Source: Halomonas campaniensis (GTDB taxonomy: Bacteria > Pseudomonadota > Gammaproteobacteria > Pseudomonadales > Halomonadaceae). From it: a DNA stretch of 39,283 bases. The stretch lies in assembly GCF_014193375.1 (NCBI RefSeq), contig NZ_JACHZF010000031.1, forward strand, positions 1-39,283. The letters run 5' to 3'. The translations under genes and the position numbers were made by a program. The notes beneath the pieces are model-generated. The model worked only from the letters and a program-made list of their open reading frames with translations. It was not told where the DNA came from and ran no database searches. The first letter of the stretch is position 1; every line of letters starts with the position of its first letter. Shown here in pieces: positions 20,152 to 31,665 of the stretch.

Positions 20152-20649
20152 ATGAAACGACGGCACTTCCTGGGCCTGGCGGGCGCCACCGGCGCGGTGG
20201 CCCTGCTGCCCGGCGCCGCCTTCGGCTTTCCCCGCCTGTCGCTCGAGGCCGCACCGGGGCTCGAGCGCCTGGAGCTCTCCCGCGATGCGTGGCGGGAGCG
20301 GCTCACCCCCGCCCAATACGAGATCCTGCGCGACCACGGCACCGAGCCCCCCTGGTCGAGCCCCCTGGACAAGGAGTGGCGCGAGGGCGAGTACCGCTGT
20401 GCCGGCTGCGACCTGCGCCTCTTCGAGAGCGCCATGAAGTACGACTCCGGCACCGGCTGGCCGAGCTTCTTCGACCACGTGGAGGGTCACCTGCTGAGCC
20501 AGCTCGACTTCAGCCTGGTCTGGCCGCGGGTCGAGTACCACTGCGCCCGCTGCGGCGGCCACCAGGGCCACGTGTTCAGCGACGGCCCCGAGCCCACCGG
20601 CCTGCGCTGGTGCAACAACGGCCTGGCGCTGACCTTCTACCCGGCATAG
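20152..20649 (+). CDS. msrB: Exported methionine-R-sulfoxide reductase MsrB
   Basis: 165 residues. The N-terminus KRRHFLGLAG followed by a hydrophobic stretch and an alanine-rich end looks like a twin-arginine (Tat) signal, so the enzyme would act in the periplasm after folding. The MsrB domain has zinc cysteines C83, C86, C131 and C134, the KYDSGTGWPSF motif and the catalytic C154 (GLRWCNNGLAL). There is no other cysteine, so a resolving cysteine is absent and an external thiol must regenerate it. It repairs R-methionine sulfoxide in proteins. Separated from pckA by the double hairpin. Confidence 0.9.
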   Translation: MKRRHFLGLAGATGAVALLPGAAFGFPRLSLEAAPGLERLELSRDAWRERLTPAQYEILRDHGTEPPWSSPLDKEWREGEYRCAGCDLRLFESAMKYDSGTGWPSFFDHVEGHLLSQLDFSLVWPRVEYHCARCGGHQGHVFSDGPEPTGLRWCNNGLALTFYPA

Positions 20650-20978
20650 CCGGGAGCTGGAAGACGGTGCCAACCTCGCCGGGCGGCTCCGCCGCCAAAC
20701 GCCGGGCAGAGCCCAGCTCCCACCAGAAGCAGAACCACCTGTGGCCTATTACATGCCACCCAGACATGTAACGACGGGTGGGAGCCCCAATTTATTGGTG
20801 GTCCGACATTTCGGCGATGCGGTGTTCCGGCGGTAGTCCAAGCCTTCAAGACTGAAGCTATTTTTGAAGGCTGCCAACCCCGCCCGGGCGGCTCCGCCGG
20901 CACTCGTCGAAGCTGCCGGAGAAGCCGGCCTTGTGGTACCTTGTCGCGATCGATTCTCGAGCATCAGCGAAGGTTTAC
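20650..20978. other. Palindrome-rich gap between msrB and tex
   Basis: No gene. It contains inverted repeats GGGAGCTGG/CCAGCTCCC (20652-20660 and 20713-20721) around GGCGGC-tcc-GCCGCC, TTACATG/CATGTAA (20749-20755 and 20765-20771) and AGCCTTCAA/TTGAAGGCT (20841-20849 and 20864-20872). A direct repeat of about 26 bases (GCCAACC...GGGCGGCTCCGCCG) occurs at 20669 and 20873. The centre is poorer in GC than the flanks. It looks like stacked REP-like units or mobile-element remains. Confidence 0.6.
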
Positions 20979-23360
<2,382 letters not shown>

Positions 23361-23376
23361 CGGCGCCGACCGACCT

Positions 23377-23404
23377 TTGAATCACCGCCGCCAGGTACCA
23401 TAAT
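23377..23404 (+). promoter_or_regulatory. Sigma-70 promoter for gshA-dsbB
   Basis: TTGAAT (23377-23382) and CATAAT (23399-23404) are separated by 16 bases, giving four and five matches to consensus. It lies 17 bases after the tex stop and 87 before the gshA start. Confidence 0.5.
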
Positions 23405-23413
23405 CTGCTCTTT

Positions 23414-23434
23414 ACGGGCGCCTCGGGCGCCCGT
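23414..23434 (+). terminator. Hairpin between tex and gshA
   Basis: ACGGGCGCC (23414-23422) and GGCGCCCGT (23426-23434) form a perfect 9-bp stem with a 3-base loop, with T-rich sequence before rather than after it. It may terminate tex transcripts weakly or act as a leader hairpin of gshA. Confidence 0.4.
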
Positions 23435-23490
23435 CTCACAAGGATGAAGTGCGTCGCTCGTGACCGCTTCCCAGACAAGGGGTGTTCATC

Positions 23491-25101
23491 TTGTCCGATT
23501 CACTCGCCAGCCTTATCGCACGCCTGGAGGGCCCCGCGCGTGCGGGCCGCTTCAGTCGGCTGCGCCGCGGTCTCGAGAAGGAGGGGCTGCGCGTCGACCC
23601 CACCGGGCGCATCGCCGCCACGCCGCACCCGGCCGCCCTGGGTTCCAAGCTGACCCATCCGCATATCACCACCGACTATTCCGAGGCGCTGCTGGAGTAC
23701 ATCACGCCGGTCTACTGCCGCCCGGAAGATGCCATGGCGTTCCTCGGTGACCTGCACCGCTTCACCTATCGCCTGCTGGGCGACGAGCTGATCTGGCCGG
23801 CCAGCATGCCCTCGCGCCTCGACGGCAACGACAGCGTGCCCATCGCCGACTATGGCCCCTCCAACGTGGGGACCATGAAGCGGGTCTACCGGAAGGGGCT
23901 GGACGTGCGCTACGGGCGCATCATGCAGGCCATCGCCGGGGTCCACTACAACGTCTCGCTGCCCGACGACCTCTGGTCGCTGCTGCGCGAGCTCGAGGGC
24001 GCCGAGGCGACGCCGATGAACGACTACCGCTCGTCGCGCTACTTCGGCCTGATCCGCAACTTTCGCCGCCACAGCTGGCTGCTGCTCTACCTGTTCGGCG
24101 CCTCGCCGGCGCTGGATCGCAGCTTCCTGCCGGGCGGCGAGTTGCCCGAGAAGCTCGAGCGCCACGGCGAGGAGACCCTGGTCTCCGATCATGCCACCAG
24201 CCTGCGCATGTCCGACCTCGGCTACCAGAACAAGGTGCAGGCGCAGCTCAAGATCTGCTTCAACTCGCTCTCCAACTACGTGAATACGCTGCGGCATGCC
24301 ATCTCCACCCCCTGGCCCGCCTACGAGGCGCTGGGCGTGCGGAGGGACGGCGAGTGGCGCCAGCTCAACGCCAACATCCTGCAGATCGAGAACGAGTACT
24401 ACAGCGACATCCGCCCCAAGCGGGTGGCCCGCCACGACGAGACCCCCAGCCAGGCGCTGGAGGCCCGTGGCGTCGAGTACATCGAGGTGCGCTGCCTCGA
24501 CCTCAACCCGCTGCTGACCCTCGGGGTCGACGAGACCCAGATCCGCTTCGTGGATGCCTTCGTGATGTGGTGCCTGCTCGCCGAGAGCCCCTGGATCCCC
24601 GACGAGGAGTGCGACCGGCTCGACGACAACCGCCGGCGGGTGGTGGAGCGCGGGCGCGACCCGGCGCTGCGCCTCTGCCAGGGGGACACGCCGCGCAGCG
24701 TGGCCGACTGGGGCGGCGAGATCCTCGACGAGATGACCCGGGTGGCCGAGCTGCTCGACCTGCTCGAGGAGGGCACGCCCCATCGCGACGCCGTGGCCGC
24801 CATGGCGCCGCGCCTGGCGGACCCCTCGCTCACCCCCTCCGGCCAGCTGCTGGCGCGGCTTCGCGAGACCGGCGAGGAGTTCTCCGACGCCATGCTCGCC
24901 ATCGCCCGGGAGCAGGCCGACCGGCTGCGCGCCGAGCCCATGGACCCCGCCCGCGAGGCGCTGTTCGACCAGCTCGTCGAGACTTCCCACCAGCAGCAGG
25001 GGGACATCGAGGACGGCGATCTCGAGGCGTTCGACGACTTCCTGGCAAGCTACTTCGCCCGCGCCCGAGAGACCCGGCTGGGCCAGGAGGCCACCTCGTG
25101 A
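23491..25101 (+). CDS. gshA: Glutamate-cysteine ligase GshA
   Basis: 536 residues of the gammaproteobacterial GshA family. It joins glutamate and cysteine with ATP, the first and rate-limiting step of glutathione synthesis. Conserved stretches are THPHITTDYSEALLEYITP (glutamate and ATP region), GVHYNVSLP, GYQNKVQAQLKICFNSL and IQIENEYYSDIRPKR-type residues near 310-330. The start is taken as TTG at 23491 (MSDSLASLI), since AAGGGG lies eight bases upstream; a GTG at 23482 overlaps that site. The stop overlaps the dsbB start (GTGA), so the two are translationally coupled. Confidence 0.92.
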   Translation: MSDSLASLIARLEGPARAGRFSRLRRGLEKEGLRVDPTGRIAATPHPAALGSKLTHPHITTDYSEALLEYITPVYCRPEDAMAFLGDLHRFTYRLLGDELIWPASMPSRLDGNDSVPIADYGPSNVGTMKRVYRKGLDVRYGRIMQAIAGVHYNVSLPDDLWSLLRELEGAEATPMNDYRSSRYFGLIRNFRRHSWLLLYLFGASPALDRSFLPGGELPEKLERHGEETLVSDHATSLRMSDLGYQNKVQAQLKICFNSLSNYVNTLRHAISTPWPAYEALGVRRDGEWRQLNANILQIENEYYSDIRPKRVARHDETPSQALEARGVEYIEVRCLDLNPLLTLGVDETQIRFVDAFVMWCLLAESPWIPDEECDRLDDNRRRVVERGRDPALRLCQGDTPRSVADWGGEILDEMTRVAELLDLLEEGTPHRDAVAAMAPRLADPSLTPSGQLLARLRETGEEFSDAMLAIAREQADRLRAEPMDPAREALFDQLVETSHQQQGDIEDGDLEAFDDFLASYFARARETRLGQEATS

Positions 25102-25616
25102 CCGCTTCCCTCTCGCGGCTCTCGGTGCGCCACTGGAGCCTGGCCGGCCTGGCCTTCTGTGTGCTGATGATGGCCGTGGCCCTGGGCCTCGAGCATCTCG
25201 GTGGCCTAGAGCCCTGCCCGCTGTGCATCTTCCAGCGGGTGGCGGTGCTCGCCGCCGCCGCGGTGTTCGCCGTGGCGGCGATCCACAACCCTGCCGGGCG
25301 GGTCGGGGCGGGGGTCTACGGGGCGCTTGGCCTGGCCGCCGTGGCCGGCGGCATCGGCGTGGCCTGGCGCCATCTCTGGCTGCAGTCGCTCCCCCCGGAC
25401 GAGGTGCCCACCTGCGGGCCGGGCCTCGACTACATGATGGAGCTGCTGCCGTGGCGTGATGTCGTCGCCATGGTGCTCTCGGGCTCCGGGGAGTGCGCCG
25501 AGATCGACTTCCTGCTGCTCGGCATCTCGCTGCCCGGCTGGACCCTGATCGGCTTCGTGGTGCTGGCGCTGGCCCCGCTGGGCCTTCTGCTCACGGCCTT
25601 CCGCGAGCGGGGCTGA
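25098..25616 (+). CDS. dsbB: Disulfide bond formation protein DsbB
   Basis: 172 residues, starting at GTG 25098 inside the gshA stop. Four membrane helices carry the two redox pairs: C40-x-x-C43 (CPLC, followed by R47) and C106/C133 in the second periplasmic loop. DsbB reoxidises DsbA and passes electrons to quinone. No dsbA is nearby. The coupling to gshA places disulfide formation and glutathione synthesis in one transcript, which I have not seen as a standard arrangement. Confidence 0.93.
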   Translation: MTASLSRLSVRHWSLAGLAFCVLMMAVALGLEHLGGLEPCPLCIFQRVAVLAAAAVFAVAAIHNPAGRVGAGVYGALGLAAVAGGIGVAWRHLWLQSLPPDEVPTCGPGLDYMMELLPWRDVVAMVLSGSGECAEIDFLLLGISLPGWTLIGFVVLALAPLGLLLTAFRERG

Positions 25617-25634
25617 GCCGGCGGCCGGGCAGGG

Positions 25635-25640
25635 ATTGAC
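25635..25640 (+). promoter_or_regulatory. Possible -35 box upstream of rsd
   Basis: TTGACA is a perfect -35 hexamer 18 bases after dsbB. The hexamer 17 bases on (AATCTG) is a poor -10, so the promoter is doubtful; rsd could instead be read from the gshA promoter. Confidence 0.25.
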
Positions 25641-25723
25641 ACTCGCCACGGCAGGGGGGAATCTGGGGCCTGACGGTTCGGTGCTGCCTGCCACCGGCCC
25701 CCATGGAGCAACGGAGGTTCCCC

Positions 25724-26230
25724 ATGCTGGAAGACTGCAAGAGCGCCCTGGAACGCTGGGGTGGCGTGCACCAGCTGATCGACCGCTGGCTGGACGGGCG
25801 ACGCGAGCTGCTGGTCAACTTCGTCGAGCTCAAGGAAGCCTGTGACGCCGAACTCGAGGCGGTCAGCAAGGAGCGCATCGACGCCTTCAGCGAGCTGCTG
25901 ATGGACTACATCAGCGCCGGCCACTTCGAGGTCTACCCGCAGCTGCGCGAGGAGGCCCATGCCTTCGGCGACGACCAGGCGCTGGTCATCGCCGACCGGC
26001 TGCTCGAGCGCCTGGAGATGTCCACCGAGCTGGTGCTGGCCTTCGACGGCGAGTACGAGAGCCCCGGCCGGGTGCGCCAGAATATCGCCCGGCTGCCGGC
26101 CTGGCTCGAGCGGCTGGCCCGCGGCCTCACCGAGCGCTTTAGCCTCGAGGACCAGCTGATCTCCCGGCTACACGCCGCCCACGCCCCCGACGCCGCCCGC
26201 GAGGAGGCCGAGGTCCAGTCACGGGTGTGA
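25724..26230 (+). CDS. rsd: Anti-sigma-70 factor of the Rsd/AlgQ family
   Basis: 168 residues. The N-terminus MLEDCKSALERWGGVHQLIDRWL closely follows AlgQ of Pseudomonas, and the protein is all-helical. Rsd/AlgQ binds region 4 of sigma-70 and shifts RNA polymerase towards alternative sigma factors; in pseudomonads AlgQ also affects alginate and virulence genes. The start at 25724 has GGAGG six bases upstream; an in-frame ATG at 25703 would add MEQRRFP. It converges with the RND operon (18-base gap). Confidence 0.88.
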   Translation: MLEDCKSALERWGGVHQLIDRWLDGRRELLVNFVELKEACDAELEAVSKERIDAFSELLMDYISAGHFEVYPQLREEAHAFGDDQALVIADRLLERLEMSTELVLAFDGEYESPGRVRQNIARLPAWLERLARGLTERFSLEDQLISRLHAAHAPDAAREEAEVQSRV

Positions 26231-26248
26231 CGTCATCCGCCTGAGCGG

Positions 26249-29200
26249 TCACGCCGGGTCATGGGCCGGGCGGGGCCGACGGCGCTCGAAGCGCCCGCCC
26301 AGCACCAGCATGCAGGGCGTCAGCAGCAGGGTCAGGCCGGTGGCGAAGGTCAGGCCCCCGGCGATGGCGCTGGAGAGCTGCGTCCACCACTGGGCCGAGG
26401 GGGCACCGAGGCCCAGGCTCGGGGCGAACAGGTTGACGTTGATCCCCAGCACCATGGGCGCAAGGCCCAGCACGGTGGTGATCGCTGTCAGCAGCACCGG
26501 GCGCAGGCGCAGCCCGCCAGCTTCCAGGGCGGCCTCCCGGGCCTCGAGTCCCTCGCCGCGCAGCTGGTTGTAGGTGTCGATCAGCACGATGTTGTTGTTC
26601 ACCACGATCCCCGCCAGGGCGATGATGCCCATCCCCACCATGACAATGCCGAACGGCTGGGCGTTGACCAGCAGCCCCAGCAACACCCCGGCGGTGGAGA
26701 AGACGATCGCCGAGAGCACCAGCCCCGCCTGGTAGAAGCTGTTGAACTGGGTGACCAGGATCAGCGTCATCAGCCCGATGGCCACCAGAAAGGCGCTGCT
26801 CAGGAAGCGCATCGCCTCCTGCTGGTCCTCCTGCTCGCCGGCCACGTTCACCAGCACCCCCTCCGGCGGCGTGCCCGCCGCCTCCAACAGCGCCCGCAGC
26901 CGCTCGTCGGCGCTGCGGCCCGGGGCCACATCGGCTTCCAGGGTGATGGCGCGGCGTCCGTCGATGCGGTGCAGGGTGCCCACCTTGGGCGCCGGCTCCA
27001 GGCGCACGAAGTGCGAGACCGGCACCTGGCCCCGGGCGGTGTTCAGCGTCAGGCGGCCCAGCTGGTCCAGGGAGCGGTACCCCTCGGGCAGGCGCACGCG
27101 GATATCCACCTCGTCGTTGACCCCGGCCGGGCGGTAGCTGGCCACCTGCAGGCCGGTGGTGATCAGCTGCACGGCGCTGCCCACGCTGGCCACGTCGGTG
27201 CCGAAGCGCGCGGCGGCCTCGCGGTCCACCACGACCCGCCACTCCACCCCCGGCAGGCTGCGGTTGTCCTCGATGTCGCGGAAGCCGCCCAGCTCGCCCA
27301 TCAGCGCGCGCAGGCCATCCACGGCCCGGTCGGTGGCCGTGGCATCGTGGCCGCTCACCTCCAGCACGATCGGCTTGCCGGCCCCGGGCCCCATCTCCTG
27401 CTCGCGGAACTCCAGGCGGATGCCCGGCAGGTCGGCGGTGCGCTCGGCCATCTCGGCGAGGATCCGCTCGGCCGGGCGGCGCCGCTGCCAGTCGATCAGC
27501 TGGAACTGCAGCGCGCCGATCACGTCGCTGCCGAGCTGCTCGTTGGGCACGGCGAAGGAGCGGGCGTAGAGCGCCTCCACCTCGCTCATGCCGGACAGGC
27601 GCGCCTCCACCCGGTGCACCACGGCGTCCTTCTCCGCGGCGGAGAAGTCGCCCCGGGCGCGCACCAGCACCTGGGCGCTGTCCGGTTCCACCGCGGGGAA
27701 GAAGTCCACGCCGTGGTGGAAGCGGGCATAGCCGGTGTAGATCAGCGCCATCAGCAGCAGGGCGGCCAGCAGCGTCAGGCCCGGCCAGGCCAGCAGGCGG
27801 GCGAGCAGGGCGCGGTAGAGGCGCCCGCCGGCGGTGACCAGCTCGTCGTCGTGCTTGGCGCGGGACGCGCGGGCGCCGAAGACGCCCCCCAGGGTGGGCA
27901 GGAAGACCAGTGCCATGGCCAGCGAGGCCAGCAGGCAGAGGATCACCGTGGCCGGCAGGTACTTCATGAACTCGCCGACCACGCCGGGCCAGAACAGCAG
28001 CGGCATGAACACCGCCAGGGTGGTGGCGGTGGAGGCGATCACCGGCCAGCTCATGCGCGCCGCGGCGTTGATCCAGGCCTCGCGGGGTGGCTGGCCCTGG
28101 CGGAGGTGGCGGTCGGCCAGCTCGCTGACCACGATGGCGCCGTCGACCAGCATGCCGGCCACCAGGATCAGCGCGAACAGCACCACGATGTTGAGGGTGT
28201 AGCCGATCGTCCAGATCAGCAGGATGCCGGAGAGGAAGGCGCCGGGAATGGTCAGCCCCACCATCAGCGCGCTGCGCGGGCCCATGGCGGCCAGGATCAC
28301 GATCAGCACCAGCGCCACGGCGGTGAGCACGTTGTTGAGCAGCTCGTCGAGCATCTCCTCCACCATCTCGGACTGGTCCATGATGGTGGTGATCTCGAGC
28401 CCCTCGGGCATCAGCGCCCCGGCCTCCTCGAGCAGGCCCTGCACCTGGGCGATGGTGGCGATGATGTTGGCCCCGGCGCGCTTGGAGATTTCCAGCACCA
28501 GCGCCGGCTGGCCGTCGATGCGGGCGAAGCCGTCCGGGTCCTTGTAGGTGGGGCGGATCCAGGCCACGTCGCCGAAGCTCACCACCCGGTCGCCGTCCAC
28601 CTTCACCGGCATGGCCATCACGTCCTCGAGGCGCTCGATCACCCCGGGCACCTTGAGGGCCATGCGGCCGGCCCCGGTGTCCAGGCTGCCGGCGGCCACC
28701 AGGCGGTTGTTTCGGCTGACCAGGGTGAACAGGCTGTCGAAGTCGACGCCGTAGCTGTCCAGCACCAGCGGGTCGACGACGATCTCGAGAAGGTCCTCGC
28801 GGTCGCCGCCGATGTCCACCTCCAGCACCTCGGCGATGCCCTCGATCTCCTCCTTGAGGCGCCGCACCACGGCCAGGCGCCGGGACTCGTCCAGCTGGCC
28901 CGACACGCCGATGGAGAGCACCGGGAAGAGCCCGACGTTGACCTCCAAGACCCTCGGCTCGTCGGCCTCCTGGGGCAGTTCGGCGCGGGCGATGTCGACG
29001 CTCTCGCGCACATCGGTGAGCGCCTGGTCGGGGTCGAAGCCGGCGTCGAACTCCAGGGTCACCGCGGCATGGCCTTCGCTGGCCTGGGAGGTCATCTTGC
29101 GCACCCCCTCGATGCGGCGCAGCTCCTGCTCCATGGGCCGCACCAGCAGCCGCTCGCCATCCTCGGGGCTCACCCCCTCCAGCGACAGCGAGACATAGAT

Positions 29201-29335
29201 GATCGGGATGGTGACGTCGGGGTTGGCCTCCTTGGGCACCGCCTGCCAGGCGGCCAGGCCCGCCAGCAGCAGCGCGACCAGCAGCAGCAGGGTGGTGCGC
29301 GAGCGGTCCAGCGCCGCCTCGATCAGGGCGCGCAT
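26249..29335 (-). CDS. RND efflux transporter, inner-membrane pump
   Basis: 1028 residues, with the twelve-helix, two-porter-domain layout of RND pumps. An N-terminal helix precedes the first large periplasmic domain (about 35-330); the second helix bundle begins near 335 (NNVLTAVALVLIVILAA). The TM4 motif reads GMLVDGAIVVSELADR, so the first Asp of the AcrB DD pair is kept but the second is Gly; TM10 reads IVVNNNIVLID with Asn where AcrB has Lys. The LRLRPVLLTA arginine is kept. It probably exports drugs or other hydrophobic compounds using the proton gradient. It follows its adaptor with one base between genes. No outer-membrane channel gene is present. Confidence 0.9.
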   Translation of the reverse strand: MRALIEAALDRSRTTLLLLVALLLAGLAAWQAVPKEANPDVTIPIIYVSLSLEGVSPEDGERLLVRPMEQELRRIEGVRKMTSQASEGHAAVTLEFDAGFDPDQALTDVRESVDIARAELPQEADEPRVLEVNVGLFPVLSIGVSGQLDESRRLAVVRRLKEEIEGIAEVLEVDIGGDREDLLEIVVDPLVLDSYGVDFDSLFTLVSRNNRLVAAGSLDTGAGRMALKVPGVIERLEDVMAMPVKVDGDRVVSFGDVAWIRPTYKDPDGFARIDGQPALVLEISKRAGANIIATIAQVQGLLEEAGALMPEGLEITTIMDQSEMVEEMLDELLNNVLTAVALVLIVILAAMGPRSALMVGLTIPGAFLSGILLIWTIGYTLNIVVLFALILVAGMLVDGAIVVSELADRHLRQGQPPREAWINAAARMSWPVIASTATTLAVFMPLLFWPGVVGEFMKYLPATVILCLLASLAMALVFLPTLGGVFGARASRAKHDDELVTAGGRLYRALLARLLAWPGLTLLAALLLMALIYTGYARFHHGVDFFPAVEPDSAQVLVRARGDFSAAEKDAVVHRVEARLSGMSEVEALYARSFAVPNEQLGSDVIGALQFQLIDWQRRRPAERILAEMAERTADLPGIRLEFREQEMGPGAGKPIVLEVSGHDATATDRAVDGLRALMGELGGFRDIEDNRSLPGVEWRVVVDREAAARFGTDVASVGSAVQLITTGLQVASYRPAGVNDEVDIRVRLPEGYRSLDQLGRLTLNTARGQVPVSHFVRLEPAPKVGTLHRIDGRRAITLEADVAPGRSADERLRALLEAAGTPPEGVLVNVAGEQEDQQEAMRFLSSAFLVAIGLMTLILVTQFNSFYQAGLVLSAIVFSTAGVLLGLLVNAQPFGIVMVGMGIIALAGIVVNNNIVLIDTYNQLRGEGLEAREAALEAGGLRLRPVLLTAITTVLGLAPMVLGINVNLFAPSLGLGAPSAQWWTQLSSAIAGGLTFATGLTLLLTPCMLVLGGRFERRRPRPAHDPA

Positions 29336-29336
29336 C

Positions 29337-30488
29337 TCAGCGCGGCTCCGCGGCGTCGGCGGCCGGCACGGGCGGGGCGCCGGGGAGCCGGGCCTCGCCC
29401 TGTCCCTCGTCGGCGGCGACCGGCACCGCGGTGACGCGCTCGCCGGGCGCGACGAAGCCGCCGCCCAGGGTGATCAGCCGGACCCGCTCGGGGAGGCCGG
29501 CCACCCGCGCCTCGCGGGCGTCGGCGTCCACCAGCTGCACCGGGCTCTGTGCCACCCGGTCGTCCTCGACCAGGTGCTTGACCGCCAGCCGCCCCTCGTC
29601 ATCCAGCTCGAGCAGGGCCGGCGAGAGGCGGTGGACCCGGCGCTCCGGCAGCGCGATGCGCAGGGTGGCACTGGCGCCGGCCAGGCGGCGACGCTCGGGA
29701 TTGTCCAGGGTGGCCTCCACCGCGAAGCTGCGGGTGGCATCCTCGGCCCGGCTGGCGACGTGGCTCACTTCGCCGGGCAGCCGCGTACCGTCCAGCAGCT
29801 CCAGCTCGACGGGCAGGCCCGGGCCCAGCGCGAGGGCGTCCCGCTGGGGTGCCGAGGCGGTGGCGACCAGCCGCGAGTCGTCGACCAGCCGTCCCCAGGC
29901 CTCGCCGACCTGCACCAGCTCGCCGAGCTCCGCGTCGAGGCGGTCGAGCACGCCGGCGAAGGGGGCGGTGGGGCGGGTGTCGTCCCGCTGGCGGCGCAGG
30001 CTGGCCACCTCGGCCACGGCGCGGGCGACGCCGCCCTGCAGGCGGAGGTAGTCGGGGTGGGAGATCAGCTCGCGGCGGCGCAGGTCGTCGGCACCGGCCA
30101 GCTCCGCCCGGGCCAGGGCGAGCTCCGCCTCGGCCTGGGCCAGCCGCTCGGGGAGGGCATCCGGCTCGAGCTCGAGGAGCACGTCTCCCGCTTCGACCCG
30201 CCCGCCGAGGGCCACGGGCAGCGCCGCCACCCGGCCGGCCTGGCGGGCCCGCAGCTCGAGTTCCCGGAAGGCCTCCAGCTGCCCCTGCAGCACCAGGGTG
30301 GGCGTGTGGGCCTCGGCGGTCAGCGTCGCCACCTCGACCCGGGGCGGCACGGCCGGCTCGGACTCGCCGGCCGTCGGGGGAGCGTCGCGGAAGCGGTCCA
30401 GGTCGCCCATGGCGAGCCACAGCAGCAGCAGCAGGGTCAGGCCGATGGCCAGCAGGGGCGGCAGGGGAGGGAGGCGGCGACGCGTCAT
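29337..30488 (-). CDS. RND periplasmic adaptor (HlyD/MexA type)
   Basis: 383 residues from ATG 30488 ([13 protein letters not shown]). A single hydrophobic segment (about 8-26) anchors it; no lipobox cysteine is seen. A lipoyl-like half-motif ([26 protein letters not shown]) and a second half ([26 protein letters not shown]) flank a short helical hairpin (about 105-155), then the beta-barrel and membrane-proximal domains follow. It links the pump to an outer-membrane channel. The start is uncertain: in-frame ATGs also occur at 30512 and 30530, and none has a good ribosome-binding site. The pump gene follows after one base. Confidence 0.85.
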   Translation of the reverse strand: MTRRRLPPLPPLLAIGLTLLLLLWLAMGDLDRFRDAPPTAGESEPAVPPRVEVATLTAEAHTPTLVLQGQLEAFRELELRARQAGRVAALPVALGGRVEAGDVLLELEPDALPERLAQAEAELALARAELAGADDLRRRELISHPDYLRLQGGVARAVAEVASLRRQRDDTRPTAPFAGVLDRLDAELGELVQVGEAWGRLVDDSRLVATASAPQRDALALGPGLPVELELLDGTRLPGEVSHVASRAEDATRSFAVEATLDNPERRRLAGASATLRIALPERRVHRLSPALLELDDEGRLAVKHLVEDDRVAQSPVQLVDADAREARVAGLPERVRLITLGGGFVAPGERVTAVPVAADEGQGEARLPGAPPVPAADAAEPR

Positions 30489-30552
30489 GCGGTGTGGTCC
30501 ATCAGCAGGCATGAAGTGCCAGCATAGCATTCCGGCCTCGTCCTACGTCGCA

Positions 30553-30581
30553 TTGAGTTTTGTGCACTGCAGGCATAACAT
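30553..30581 (+). promoter_or_regulatory. Sigma-70 promoter for mdh
   Basis: TTGAGT (30553-30558) and TAACAT (30576-30581) are 17 bases apart, each matching consensus at four of six positions. The box is about 95 bases before the mdh ATG. A near-copy of the -10 region (GCATAGCATTCCGG at 30522) lies 51 bases upstream. Confidence 0.45.
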
Positions 30582-30675
30582 TCTGGCGGTTCGATTGCCG
30601 GCCAGGGCGGATGATCCGTCCGCCCGGCCCATCCTCACGGCGACAACCCGCGCGTTGACAACCCAAGGAGCCACC

Positions 30676-31653
30676 ATGAAAGAGCCCGTTCGTATTGCCA
30701 TCACCGGCGCTGCCGGCCAGATCAGCTACTCCCTCGCCTTCCGCATCGCCTCCGGCGACATGCTGGGCAAGGACCAGCCGGTCATCCTGCAGCTGCTCGA
30801 GATCACTCCGGCCATGGAGGCCCTGAACGGCGTGGTGATGGAGCTCAACGACTGCGCCTTCCCGCTGGTGCAGGAGATCGTCGCCACCGATGACGCCAAC
30901 GTCGCTTTCAAGGATGCCGACTTCGCCCTGCTGGTCGGCGCCCGTCCGCGCGGCCCGGGCATGGAGCGCAAGGACCTGCTGGAAGCCAACGCGGCCATCT
31001 TCTCTGTCCAGGGCAAGGCCCTGAACGACAACGCCAGCCGCGACGTCAAGGTGCTGGTGGTGGGCAACCCGGCCAACACCAATGCCCTGATCGCCTCCTG
31101 CAACGCGCCGGACCTGGATCCCAAGCAGTTCACCGCCATGACCCGCCTGGACCACAACCGCGCCCTGACTCAGCTGGCCCAGAAGACCGGCAAGCACGTC
31201 ACCGACGTCGAGAGCATGATCATCTGGGGCAACCACAGTGCCACCCAGTACCCCGACATCGCCCATTGCCAGGTGGCCGGCAAGCCGGCGGCCGAGCTGG
31301 TGGAGCGTGACTGGTACGAGAACACCTTCATCCCCGACGTGCAGCAGCGCGGTGCGGCGATCATCAAGGCCCGCGGCGCCTCCTCCGCGGCCTCCGCGGC
31401 CTCTTCCGCCATCGATCACATGCGCGACTGGGCGCTGGGCACCGACGGCAAGATCGTCAGCATGGCGATCCCTGCCGACGGCAGCTACGGCGTGGAGCCG
31501 GGCATCATCTACTCCTACCCGGTGACCTGCCAGGGCGGCAAGTACGAGATCGTTCAGGGCCTCTCGCTGGACGACTTCAGCCAGCAGAAGATGAAGGCCA
31601 CCGAAGACGAGCTGCGTGAAGAGCGCGCCGCCGTCGAGCACCTGCTGGGCTAA
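30676..31653 (+). CDS. mdh: Malate dehydrogenase (NAD), cytosolic-type
   Basis: 325 residues of the 'type 2' malate dehydrogenase family. The Rossmann loop [15 protein letters not shown] is near the N-terminus, substrate arginines lie in [25 protein letters not shown] is conserved, and the active-site histidine is in [12 protein letters not shown]. It interconverts malate and oxaloacetate in the TCA cycle and feeds oxaloacetate to PckA. It starts behind AAGGAG. An unusual run of Ala/Ser ([15 protein letters not shown]) is normal for this subtype. It is convergent with the HAD gene across a repeat and a terminator. Confidence 0.95.
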   Translation: MKEPVRIAITGAAGQISYSLAFRIASGDMLGKDQPVILQLLEITPAMEALNGVVMELNDCAFPLVQEIVATDDANVAFKDADFALLVGARPRGPGMERKDLLEANAAIFSVQGKALNDNASRDVKVLVVGNPANTNALIASCNAPDLDPKQFTAMTRLDHNRALTQLAQKTGKHVTDVESMIIWGNHSATQYPDIAHCQVAGKPAAELVERDWYENTFIPDVQQRGAAIIKARGASSAASAASSAIDHMRDWALGTDGKIVSMAIPADGSYGVEPGIIYSYPVTCQGGKYEIVQGLSLDDFSQQKMKATEDELREERAAVEHLLG

Positions 31654-31665
31654 GCCTGGTTCTGG

